Assembly: GCA_020205615.1 (NCBI GenBank)
Contig: CM035170.1
Span: 119,607,674-119,671,673 of the forward strand
Reading direction: 5' to 3'
DNA from: Panax quinquefolius
Taxonomy: Eukaryota > Streptophyta > Magnoliopsida > Apiales > Araliaceae
DNA: 64,000 bases
Part shown: positions 50,263-61,948 of the stretch, one piece after another
Numbering within the stretch: position 1 is the first letter of the stretch
Layout: each line of letters starts with the position of its first letter
Notes under the pieces: model-generated
Told to the model about the DNA's origin: nothing
Database searches by the model: none
The model's input: the letters and a program-made list of their open reading frames with translations, nothing else
Made by a program: the position numbers and the translations under genes

Positions 50263-50353
50263 TACTCCTTCTATTGATTAAATGTCATTTTAGAGTTAAG
50301 ACACTTATTAAGAAATAACAAAATGCCTTTTGGTCCTTAATTAATTATTTACG
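50263..50353. mobile_element. Stowaway-like MITE 4, left part
   Basis: Starts TACTCCTTCTATTGATTAAATG and follows MITE 1 (35370-35619) through TTAAGACACTTATTAA to TTAATTAATTATTT, where the solo LTR interrupts it. The sequence resumes at 52910-52928 with TTTCTCTCTCTACAATT, matching MITE 1 at about 35462-35480. Confidence 0.83.
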
Positions 50354-52909
50354 TGACGCCTCAAAATAGGTATACATCACCCATTATGAGTTGTCGATAC
50401 ATAGTGCATGTAAACAACTACAACTTTATTATTACAACAAGAAATCTGTGAGTTTGAATACAAATATTATCTTCTGATAATATCTATACTCAAATAAATT
50501 CTCATCACATTTATTGATACATTATTTTACAAAATGGTGAGGACTACTAAACAACTCTCTGTAACCTTCATTCCATACCCCGACTGCGTCTTCATTATAT
50601 TCTCGCTTCCTAAGAAGAAAATGGAACAAAAAGGAAAAGGGTGAGCTCAACTAGCCCAAAAAAATATTATGACTAAGATAATATACAACAATTATCGTTA
50701 GTCTTCAAATGTAAAAAAAATCTAATAGAATACAATAGACAATGACAAGTTTCGGATCAATATTCGCATGATGAAATAATAATTCATTAGAAGAGTTAAG
50801 TAGAGAATGCAAACTACTATCTTCTATGTATGAATTTAAAAGTTCATCGCTCATCTTTTATCCCCAGTAACATCAATCAATATATATCCGGAATCAAATA
50901 TTCATCTTTGCACTACAGGCCAAATATATTCATCAAGTTGGTGTGTTCATCTAAACACATGTTCATCTTTGCACTACGCCAAAGATATTCATCAAAAATC
51001 ATTCATCTTTGCTACTACTGCCAAAAGATATTCAATAATATCATCATTTAAGGCGAGGATGATGAAAAATATTTTTAAAGAAACGAATCCAAAGTGAAAC
51101 AAAATGACAAGGATTAAGGATTAAGGATTCGATTTTTGTTTTATCCACGTCCAAAAATACCTCAAAAATAATCATAGTGGTGTAAAATTTAAGAATGATC
51201 AAAACATGAATACAATCAAAGCTAGTATCCGAATAGATATTTTTCGAAGAAAAAGAAAATTTTATTTTTCAGATGAATAGTCAGTATTAAGTGAATAAGA
51301 CTGTATATCGTGAATAATTATCGTATCGTGAATAGTAATCCCGAAAGTAAAAGTTTCAAATTTGATTAAAAAGTTCGGATCAATACTTGGTATAATGATA
51401 TTAGAATAAATAATATCATTAAAAAAATAATATCCCTTACCTCGAAAGATTAGTACTTACAAATTTGAAACAAGATAATAAAGCTATAACTCGAACTTGC
51501 ACCGTATAACAATACTCAAAATACTCACAAGAATATGCTCGATAATATAGAGAGAAAACTTGGAGCTTTAAATTGTAATTTTCAATTCTAACCTAAGCAC
51601 CTTTATTTATAGGAAAATGCTTAGAATACCAAAAAGTAGAAAATTTAATATAATATTAATATATATAAAATTTTTCCTACGCACACTCTTATAAACCTAA
51701 ATCAGCTCATTTCAACAACCAACCAAGCCCACCGAACATATCAAAAACATTTTCTAATTTAAATTATTTTAAACTTCCAAAAATCAATTGTTTCGGAGCT
51801 TCAAAACTTCAATAATTCATATTAAATAGCCCTTTAATCAGAAAAATTCGAATCTTACGAGTTTTTATAGAAATCCAATTCTCTACAACTTTACTGTAAG
51901 AAAGTTTTTCCAAATTCTAAATGTAAATTGGCCAATCAAATCCACAAGCGGGCAATTTTATTACAGCTATAATCAAATTTCAACGAAGAAATGGGGTTCA
52001 AACACATAAAACATGCTTTAAATATTTTTGGTAACAAAATACTCCTCCTCCACATATACTCATATATCCCACATTCATCGTAAAAATATCATCATTATTA
52101 TATTATTAAAATATAATAATATATTTAAATGAATTATTTTATAAGAAAAAGATAAATTTTAATTTTCAACAATTGTCACATTAAAATTTTCTCAATCTAT
52201 ATCCACATAAAATTAATATTTTCCTCATCATATGAATCAATAATTAATTATTCACAAATAATATTACGTAATCACAATATCGACAACCGTGCGCCTTCTC
52301 CAGGAAGAGAGGGCTTTCCAATAAGAATTTCTCCTTACTGGCGCGTAATTAGGTGACCAAACCTCTCCTTAGACAGAACTTTCTAGACATTACCAATAAT
52401 GTTATCTAATAATATTATTCAGATAATTTGAATTATTGCTTGATAATGAAAAATACTTGGTGTAATGACAATTATTGAAACAAGGCAATATAAAATATCA
52501 ACACAACAATTATTAAATCAATAAAATCTTTGAATAAGAATTATCGTAACCATTATTGAGTAGTGCCTTCTTACGTAAGAATCAATAATTGGTGCAATAC
52601 CGTGTGCTACTGTGTTTTAACCATCGAGTATTTTAACAGTATTAATGGTAACAACTACGCCGTTATTTTAAACAACTTATATTTGTCGTTTTCTTCATCC
52701 AATCGCTTTCCGTTATGGGGCCCACAAAAGACTAAAGCGCGAATATTCCCACAAGAGAATATTCCACGAATATTCCATTTATAACCACTATTTTGAAATA
52801 TTTGCGTATTTTACCCATAACTATCCACATTAATCAAATCAACCCTTACTATTTCAAAATAATAAATAGAGAAAATTAAATTTCATTAATAATAAGTTGG
52901 GGTCTTACA
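50354..52909 (-). mobile_element. Solo LTR of element-1 family
   Basis: A 2556-bp LTR with TGACGCC at the left edge and TCTTACA at the right, homologous over its whole length to both LTRs of element 1, with no internal region. Minus orientation. Flanks are ATTTAC and ATTTC, so any target duplication is imperfect. This is the usual product of LTR-LTR recombination. Confidence 0.9.
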
Positions 52910-52928
52910 ATTTCTCTCTCTACAATTG
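52910..52928. mobile_element. Stowaway-like MITE 4, middle scrap
   Basis: Nineteen bases continuing MITE 4 between the solo LTR and element 2. The rest of the MITE would lie beyond element 2, outside the window. Confidence 0.7.
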
Positions 52929-55343
52929 TGACGCCCCCAAAATTAGGTATACATCACCCATCTTGGGTCGTCAGATACATGGTACAGAATTCAAATACAA
53001 CTTACTAATACAACTGTCGTGTACAATATGACAAACATAAACTGTGAGTTTGAATACAAATATTATTTACTAGAACAAACTCAAAAGGAGTCCTCATTAC
53101 AATTATTATCACACTATTTCACAGAATAGTGAGGACAACTAATGCTATCCTCTGGACCATCACTCCGTTCCCAGACTCGTCCAAATATATATTCTCATTT
53201 TCTCGAAGAGAACAAAGGTGAAAGAAAGGGTGAGATCAACTAGCCCAGTAAAAATATTATGACTAAGATAATGTAGAATAAATTATTATTAGTCTCCAAC
53301 AATGTTAAACCGATAAAATATAATAGACATCAAGTTTAACTCATAATGAACAAGCAATCCATTAAAAGAATCAAGTAGAAAATAAAATCTACTATCTTTT
53401 ATGATTTAAAAGGTTTTTCATCATCAAGTTATCGTTGAGACTCACAATAAATATTCCACATCATCGAATCACCCCTCGCACTACTACGGCCAAGGATATT
53501 CTTTAGTATCGCGACCACAATTATCCATGCACTACTGGCCAAGAATATTTGTGTATTCATTAATGGTCATGATCATGCCAACAATCGTCCCATCAATGCA
53601 CTACGGGCCAATGAGGACTTTTACCACATCATTTGTAACATTACGGTCATGATTACAATCAATAATCCCATTATAATCATACCAAGTCCATCTATGCACT
53701 ACAAAGCCATAGATGACTTTCAACAAAATATAAACATGAGGATGATGACAATAATATAAGAATTCAATAAAACAAGTTCAAGAATTATTTTATCCAGGAA
53801 TGATTAACGTCCAAATTGTCAACATGAATCTTTGTTTTGTAGAGTAAAATTCAAGAATGATCGGAAGAATATTTCCATGAAAAGATCTTGGATGAAGCGC
53901 AAAAATATCAAGGATATTCTACTAATTTCATGGAGTATAAGTCAAAACTTTAACCAACCGAGTATAATAAAGAATGGAATAACAAAAGAAATCACCATGC
54001 ATGCGGTACTTGGCGTATAAAGGTTATTCCAACGAGATACTAAATAATGGAACTAGGTCGAGACAAAATTTGCAAAGCGGGATGTTCCAATGAGAATAAT
54101 AAAGATTTAACCGAGTCCATGTAAAACACACACGATACGATGTTCCAACGAGAATAATAATAAGATTTTAACCAGTCCAAGGTAAAACACACGCATGTGA
54201 TGTTTCAACGGAATAATAATAAGACGGAACCAGGTTTGGTATAAAACACACAGACAAGATGTTCCAACGGAATAATAATAAAGACGAACGATAGAAGAAT
54301 GTCACCAAGTATAGGGTAGAGCGGTAATATACAAAGTTATTCCAATGAGAATAATAAGCAATGGAATAACAACAGCTCTTCTTCATGAATAAGAAAGAAT
54401 AACACCGCTATAAGTACAAGTACAACAAATAATATTCCCTACTTAAGAAGAAAGTCTTTGGATATATAAGTAGTGAAGTAGCGAGAATACTTTCTTCTTC
54501 TCTCATAGTTTATCTCTACAGAGTTTAAATGAATTAAGTAAAAAAATAATGAATGAATGAGCTTTATTTATAGAAAAATGGAATGCATAGTAACTAACTC
54601 ATGAATCAGTCGAGATTGATTTACTTTAATCGACGGTCCATATTTAAAAAGCAAAATAAAATATAATATATTCTATTTATAATATAATAAAACGAATAAC
54701 TTTATAAAAGATTTTACTATCGCAAATACTATGCAGCACTATCGCAAACACTATGCGTAATAAAATATAATATATTCTAATTATTGTCTAATAAAATGAT
54801 AGCTTTATAAAAGTATTACATTTTTATATAAAAGATTTTACTATACAAAACATTATGCGCAGACACTTACGCATAATAGAATATAATATATTATTTATAG
54901 AATAACTTTATAAAAGTATTCATTTTATATAAAAAGATTTTCTCGTATTATTACATTAATAATATCAACAAAACCGAGTGACTTATCACTTAAGCATCAA
55001 TAATTAATACTGTAATGTTACTTATGCAACCACGCGCAGATATCGCATTTTTAACACCGTGTTTCAACAGCTAACGGTAAAACTTTTGTCGTTATTTTTA
55101 TAAAGTATTTTTGTCGTTTTCTCGATCCGACAATAATTCCGTTAGGGTCCACCAATAATTGTGCCGTTGTACTAATAATTCCTGTTAAAGCGAATATTCC
55201 CCACCAATCGAATATTATATAACAACTTGCGATTACATAAAATTTATAAATATTACCCACAACTATTATATCAATTTCACTCCATAATATTCAAAAATAA
55301 TATTTATAGAAAATTCATCTTTATTCAAAAGTTGGGGTTTACA
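52929..55343 (-). repeat. 3' LTR of element 2
   Basis: TGACGCC at the left edge and GGGTTTACA at the right. It contains a 59-bp tandem array (54081-54315) and hairpin units near 53475-53715. Repeated blocks of about 130 bp (ATAATATATTC, CTTTATAAAAG, ACTATGCG words) lie at about 54660-54935. A minus-strand TATA-like CTATAAATAAAG lies at about 54574-54563. Confidence 0.88.
54081..54315. repeat. 59-bp tandem array in LTR
   Basis: Units starting GATGTTCCAA(C/T)G are at 54081, 54139, 54199 and 54258. Each continues AATAATAATAAGA, AACCAGTCCA and GTAAAACACAC with small differences. Confidence 0.88.
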
Positions 55344-55376
55344 ATCTCCCTTCTTATGAAATTTAAGCCCTCGAAA

Positions 55377-55823
55377 TTAGGTGCGTACTGGTATGTCGAA
55401 GAGGTAAGGATACCTTGATTTCATTTCAGATTCTAACTCCCAAGTCATTTCCTCAACATCTTGGTTTCTCCATAAAACTTTGACTTGAGGTATAACCTTG
55501 GTGCGTAGAATATGTTCCTTCTTATCCAAGATTTGAACAGGAACCTCTTCATACGTCAAATCTTCCGCTATTTCGTCCGGTTCCAACTCAATAATGTAGT
55601 TCGGGTCTTCCACATATTTACGTAACATGGATATGTGAAAAACGTTATGAACACGAGACATACTTGGCGGTAAAGCGAGTCTATAGGCCACAGTTCCTAC
55701 TCGATCAAGGATTAAAAATGGACCGATAAATCGAGGATTGAGCTTTCCTCCCTTTCCAAATCTCGTAACCCCTTTCCATGGAGCAACACGTAACAACACA
55801 TGGTCTCCTATATCGAATTCCAC
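55377..55823 (-). pseudogene. Integrase C-terminus with chromodomain, element 2
   Basis: One open 148-residue stretch of the element 2 polyprotein, the best preserved piece of either element. It begins DIGDHVLLRVAPWKG. It has the GPF/Y module (RFIGPFLILDRVG, YRLALPPSMSRVHNVFHISM) and ends with a chromodomain (VKVLWRNQDVEEMTWELESE). Chromodomains of this type guide chromovirus integration to modified histones. The stretch is part of a larger broken gene, and its first Met is not a natural start. Confidence 0.9.
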
Positions 55824-58800
55824 GTCTTTTCGATGAAGATCAAGATAACACTTTTATCGATCTTGTGAGGTTTTTATACGTTCTGGGATCGTTTGAATCT
55901 TTTTGTAGTCATCATGCGTACCAACTCAGATCTCAACAACGTTGCTTCACCCACCTCATCCCAAAGATATCGGAGAATCGACACTTTCTTCCATACAACG
56001 CTTGAATGGAGTCATACGAATACTTGCTTGATAAGCTGTTGTTGTGGAAAAACTCCACCAATGGTAAGAACTTGTCCCAACTTCCTTGAAATCAAGGACA
56101 CAGAGTCTTAATAGATCTTCAAGAGTTTAAATAGTCCTCTCCGATTGTCCGTCCGTCTCGAGGATGATATCTTAGAAGCTAAATCAGAAATCTGTGCCCA
56201 TAGCTTTTGCGCAAACTAACCCAAAATCGTGAAGTGAATCTTGGGTCTAGATCGGAAAACTATGGATCTTGGCATACTTATCTTGATCTTACAATCTCGT
56301 TTATGTACATACGAAGCAAGAGCGTTCAAGTGTATAAGTCTCTCGTATCGGTAAGAAATGAAGCGGACTTGGTCAATCTATCAACAATGACCCAAATCGC
56401 ATCTATGCCTTGAGAAACCTTGGGAAGACCAATGAATGAAATCCATGGTAATGTGCTCCCACTTCCATTCTGAAATTTTAAGTGGTTGCAATGGACCTTT
56501 TGGTACTTGATGCTCGCTTGACTTCGTTGACACGTTAGACACCTTGAGATAAATAAATATTATCTCTCTCTTATATCGCCACCAAAATGTATGTCGAAGA
56601 TCATGATACATTTGGTACTCCCAGATGGATTACAAACGGTGTGTTGTGCGCCTCCATCATGATTTTATACTTTAAATCGTGGTCGTTAGAACACAAAGTC
56701 CGAGTTGACTCGAAAGTATTCCTTCTTCATCGATTCTTGCTTCCCAAGATCGCACCTTCGCACACTTCTTCCTCATACCCATCGACTTCGAATCAGTAAT
56801 TTGAGCGACTTTAATTTTATCAATTAAAGTCGGTTCTACTCAGATATTTGCCATCATCACGTGGGTCCCCGAGTCTTTATCTCTATCTCCATCCTTTGCA
56901 AGTCATACAAAAATGGGCCTTTGCGTTGATAATATTGCACTTTCGTGCCGCGTATGATCTTCTACTCAATGTGTCACCTACCACGTTCGCTTTTCCAAGA
57001 TGGTATTGGATGGTATGATCATAATCTTTCAACAGTTCAAGCCAACGTCGTTGTCACATGTTGAGTTCCTTTTGAGTGAAGAAATATTTGAGGCTTTTAT
57101 GATCCGTAAAGATCTCCACTTTCTCCCCATACAAGTAATGCCTCCAAATTTTAAGTGCGAAGACAATAAATTGCTAACTCTAGGTCATGAGTAGGATAAT
57201 TCCTCTCATATTCTTTGAGTTGTCGTGAGGCATAAAGCTATGACTTTCCCATGTTGCATGAGAACACATCCTAACCCTTTGCTCGAAGCATCACCGTAGA
57301 TGACAAATCCTCCGAACCGATGGTATTGTCGTAACAGTCTTTGAAATGAGTCTCCTCTTGAATTCTTGAAAATTCTTCTCACATTCCTCGCTCCAAATAG
57401 AACTTTGTATCTTTTCGAGTCAATTTGAGTTAGTGGAGTAGCGATTCCGAAAAACCCCTTCTACGAATCTCCGATAATAACCAAATTAAGCCGAGAAAAC
57501 TACGATCTTTCGGCCATCGATTTAGGTTGCTCCTAGCTTTGAATAGCTTCAATCTTTCTTTGGGTCAATAGATATTCCATGACTTGATACCACGCGCCCA
57601 AGGAATGCTACTTCCTCAAGCCGAACTCGCATTTCTTCACTTGGCATAAAGCTTGTATTCACGAAGCTTTTGGAGTATCGACCTCAAGTGTTCCTCATGA
57701 TCTTCACGGCTTTTGGAATATATGAGGATGTCATCAATAAAGACGACCACAAAATGATCCAAATATTCCTTGAATACTCGCTTTCATCATATCTATGAAG
57801 GCGTGAAGAGCATTAGTCAATCCAAAGGACATGACTAGAATTCATAATGCCCGTCTTAGAATTACGAAAGCCGTCTTTGGAATATCATCGGTTCTCAATC
57901 TTCAATTGGTGATATCCTAACGAAGATCAATCTTTGAAAAGAATTTGGCTCCTTGCAAACCGGTCAAACAGTCATCAATACGTGGCAATAGTAATACTTA
58001 TTTTGATGGTGACATGATTCAACTCCCCATAATCAATACAAAGTCGCATACTCCCATCTTTCTTCTTCACGAATAGAATAGGAGCACCCCGAGAGAAGTA
58101 CTAGAATGAATAAAGCCAATGTCTAACAATTCCTGCAGTTGAGTCTTTAACTCCTGAAGTTCAATAGAGCCATTCGATATGGGGCTTTGGAAATGGGTTT
58201 TATCTGGGGTTTAAGGTCGATACAAAATTCAATTTCAAGCTCTAGGGTAGGCAGAAATTCTTCGTGGAATACGTCAGAAATTCATTAACAATAGAAATAT
58301 TATTCAAAACGGATGTATTTTGTTTAGATCGTGACGACATGAGCTAAGAAAGCTTGACATCCGTTTTTCAATAAACGAATAACTTTATGGCTTGAGATGA
58401 CAGTGATTGATTTTAATGGTTTGGTTGCTTGAATTCGCATAATAGGTCGATTAGGAATATGAAAGCTAACAACCTTACGAAAATAATCAATTTTTGCATG
58501 ATGAGTAGTTAACCAATCAATCCCTAGAATTACATCAAATGCAAGTATTTTTATTGCAATAAGATCGACAGGTAATGTGTGGGTACCAACTTGAACCAAA
58601 CAAGACTTATAAATCGAGGATGTAATGAAGGTTTCTCCCAACGGAGTTTCCACAGATAAGTCAAAGTCTAATTTATCCGGAGTCAAATTTAATCGTTGAG
58701 CGCAAGTAGGAGAAATAAAAGAATGGGTAGAACCGGTATCAAATAAAGTGTAGACTTCTCTGGAGTTTATAATAAGCTTACCCGTGATGACCTCATTCGG

Positions 58801-59913
58801 GTTCCTTGCTCTCTGGGAGGTCACAACAAACGCTCTCCCTTGCACTACCGGCTTTGACTTTTCTGGGACAGCCTTTGGTGCCTCCATCCTAGCTGAATTT
58901 ATCTTAGGTGAACGATAAAATTGGGCTAAGTGACCTTCTCTTCCATAATTATAACATGCTTTGGACGACATTGGGCAATTTGGACTGATGTGTCCCTCCC
59001 CTCCGCATTTAAAGCATATGATAGGTGGTCTTTCTCCTTCCTTAACAACGGTCTTTGGTCTTAACGCGTCTTTCCATCATTGTTGAATCTCTTCTTCTTG
59101 AAATGTCCATTTTATTGTTTTGTACGATTACCACCAAGTGGTTACCATTTCGCTTTGTTGATTCCTCTACGCTTGTTGTCACCGCTTGATGATTGCTTTC
59201 TCACCGGTATTATCATTTTGTTTGGTCGCTTTCTTTTTGTTGCGTTGACTCGTTATCGCGCTCCACCAATCGAGCCTATTTACAACATCGAATACAAACA
59301 CGCTTTATGAGAAATAAGATGTTGACGTATTTTCGACTTCAAACCTCTTAAAAATATTCGCGCCATTCTCTTCATTATCCACCAAGTGGGGACGAAACCG
59401 GATAACTCCCAAATTTTTGCCTCGTATTGCGCCATGGTCATATTGTTTTGCTCCAATTTGATAAACTCCACCTCCTTCATGTGACGAATACTTTCAGAAA
59501 AGTATTTGTCGTTGAACAGCTCTTGGAACTTCTCCCAAGACATCTTTAGCACGACAGGTTGAGTACGTTTTATCGATTCCCACCAGTAATCTGCCTCTCC
59601 GTGCAACATAAAGGCGGCAAAGAGAACCTTTTGCTCCTCGGAGCATCCCAAGACATCAAATATCTTGGTGATCTATTTTATCCATGCTTCCGCCATAAGT
59701 GGTTTTGGCTCTCCCTTAAACTCGGTGGTCCCAGCTCCTTGAACTATTTAGCGGTGACCTCACTCGAGAGTTTCGATGTTTCCACCTACATTTTGGATGA
59801 GGAGCCTCTCTACTTTCTTGTTGCATGAATTGCATAAAGCCTCTGAACAATTCATCATTCAACATTTGGTCAGTGTTGTTGTTTGCATGAGGATTGTCGT
59901 CTTCATGATGCAC
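55824..59913 (-). pseudogene. Gag-protease-RT-RNase H-integrase of element 2, broken
   Basis: Minus-strand fragments in order. Gag lies at 59913-59280 (YEAKIWELSGFVPTWW, ARIFLRGLKSKIRQHL). A damaged zinc knuckle at about 58950 (CYNYGREGHLAQFYRSPK) has tyrosines where two cysteines belong. Protease with an intact active site (YTLFDTGSTHSFIS, about 58755) is part of an open stretch 58971-58324. RT holds [11 protein letters not shown] at about 57753-57718. RNase H is at about 57240-56950, and the integrase core (WEHITMDFIH) at about 56460. Numerous frameshifts and stops separate the pieces. Confidence 0.88.
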
Positions 59914-60292
59914 ATTCTCCTGATTATCGATATTTGGAGACTCAACGGTCTCTTGTGCTCCATTCTATTCTCAACATTTTCTATGTCATTTTCGACATCT
60001 TGCCACAAAACAAAGGTTAATTGACATGTAACATAATATCTCTAAACTCGACTAACAAATTTAAATACAAAATAAATTTAAGTAGGTCATACTAATGGCG
60101 AAATTCCCGTCTCTCCCTCCTAGTTCTAGTCTCACATCTTAGCCGTGGATCATATCCTAAGCTTTGATATTAACCGCGACGCCCCAAAATTAGGTATACA
60201 TCACCCATCTTGGGTCGTCGATCGTACGGTACATAATTCAAATACAACTTACTAATACAATGTTGTGTACAATAATACGATAAACATAAAGC

Positions 60293-61948
60293 TGTAAGAC
60301 CCCAACTTATTATTAATGAAATTTAATTTTCTCTATTTATTATTTTGAAATAGTAAAGGTTGATTTGATTAATGCGGATAGTTAAGGGTAAATTACTGAA
60401 ATATTTCAAAATAAGCAAGTGGTTATAAAATATTCATTGTTGTTTGGGAATATTCGTTTGGTCGTGGAATATTCTTTGCTTTGTCGGGAATATTAAATGC
60501 GACGACTTGATCTTTTTGTGGGCCCCATAACTGAAAGCGATTGGATGAAGAAAACGACAAATATAAGTTGTTTAAAAATAACAGTAGTAGTTATTCACAG
60601 ATTATCTTTATTAAAATACTTTTTGGTTAAAACACAAGAAGCATTACCAGTATTGCACCAATTATTGATTCTTACGTGAAGGCCTTTACTCAATAATGGT
60701 TACGATAATTACTGCTCAAAGATTTTATTGATTTAATAATTACTGCGTTGATATTTTATATTCTTTGTTGTTTCAATAATTGTCATTACACGATTTTTCA
60801 TTATCGAAGCAATAATTCATATTATCTGAATAATATTATTAGATAACATTATTGGCAATGTCTAGAAAGTTACATCTAAGGAGAGTTTGGTCACCTAATT
60901 GCGCCACAAGAAGAGAGAAATTCTTATTGGAAAACCCTGCTCCAGGGCTGCCTGCTGGTTATCGATATTGTGATTCTGTAATATTATTTGTGAATAATTA
61001 ATTATTGGTTCATATGATGAGGAAAATATTGATTTTATGTGGATATAGATGGAGAAAATTTTAATGTGACAATTGTTGAAAATTGAAATTTTATCTTTTC
61101 TCGATAAAATAATTCGTTTAAATATATTATTATATTTTAATAATATAATAATGGTGATATTTTTACAACGAATGTGGGATATATGAGTATCTGAGGAGGA
61201 AGAGTATTTTGTTGCAATAAATGTTTAAAACATGTTAAACATGCTCGGTGGACCCCATTTATTGATTGAAATTTGATTATAACACATAAAATTATGCTGT
61301 TTGTGGATTTCATCAATTTTGTTTGGAATTTAGAAAAACTTTCTTCGCAAAGTTGTAGAGAATTGAATTTTCTATAAAAATTAGCGAGTTTTGAATTTTC
61401 CGACAAAGGGCTATTTATTGTGAATTATTGAAGTTAGGAGTTAGAAATAATTGATTTTTGAAGTTTTAATTGTTTAAAATAACAAAAACGTTTTTGTGGT
61501 TGGTTGGTGGGCACATGTGTTGCAAAATATAATGAAATCAGAATTTCAAAGTTTGCATGTGATTTATATAAATTTATTAATATTTTATTAAATTTTTCTG
61601 CTTTGGTGTTCTAGCGATTTCTATAAATAGGGTGCTTGGGTTAGAATTGAAAATCACACGTAAACCCAAGTTTTCTCTATATTATTGAGCGTATTCTTGT
61701 GAGTATTTTGAGTATACTTTGAGTATTGCTATACTGATTGCAAGTTCAAGTCATGCTTTATATCCTGGTGTTTTGACTTTAAAAGTTGATCTTTCGAGGT
61801 AAGGGATATTATTTTTTTAAGTAATGATATTATTTCTTCAATATCATTATATCTTTGAAATATTGATCCAAGTTTTTATCAAATTTGGAACTTTTGGTGT
61901 AGAGATTCTTATTCACGATATCGACCTTTATTCACGATATCTGACAAT
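60293..61948 (+). mobile_element. LTR of element 3 (plus orientation), interrupted
   Basis: Starts TGTAAGACCCCAACTTATTA inside the 5' LTR of element 2, in the opposite orientation. It has the family order: GGTCGTGGAATATTC, CTATAAATAGGGTGCTTGGG (about 61622-61641) and TCGAGGTAAGGGATATTATT. It stops after CACGATATCTGACAAT, where another copy of the same LTR start begins. The remaining ~1 kb is not adjacent and would lie beyond the window. Confidence 0.85.

Larger units (their letters stand above)
52929..60294 (-). mobile_element. Ty3/gypsy chromovirus, element 2
   Basis: Minus-oriented element. The 3' LTR is 52929-55343, the internal region 55344-60176, and 60177-60294 is the first ~118 bp of the 5' LTR counted from the internal side. 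A plus-oriented LTR interrupts it there. The polypurine tract (minus strand AAGAAGGGAGAT) touches the 3' LTR. The primer site (GGTTAATATCAAAGCTTAGG) is a degraded form of that in element 1. The internal region is alignable with element 1. The LTR is clearly different from that of element 1 apart from its termini and scattered blocks. The rest of the 5' LTR would lie beyond the window. Confidence 0.9.

Noticed and set aside
55227..60679. Plus-strand frames across element 2
   Set aside because: Antisense shadows of the minus-strand gag-pol remnants.
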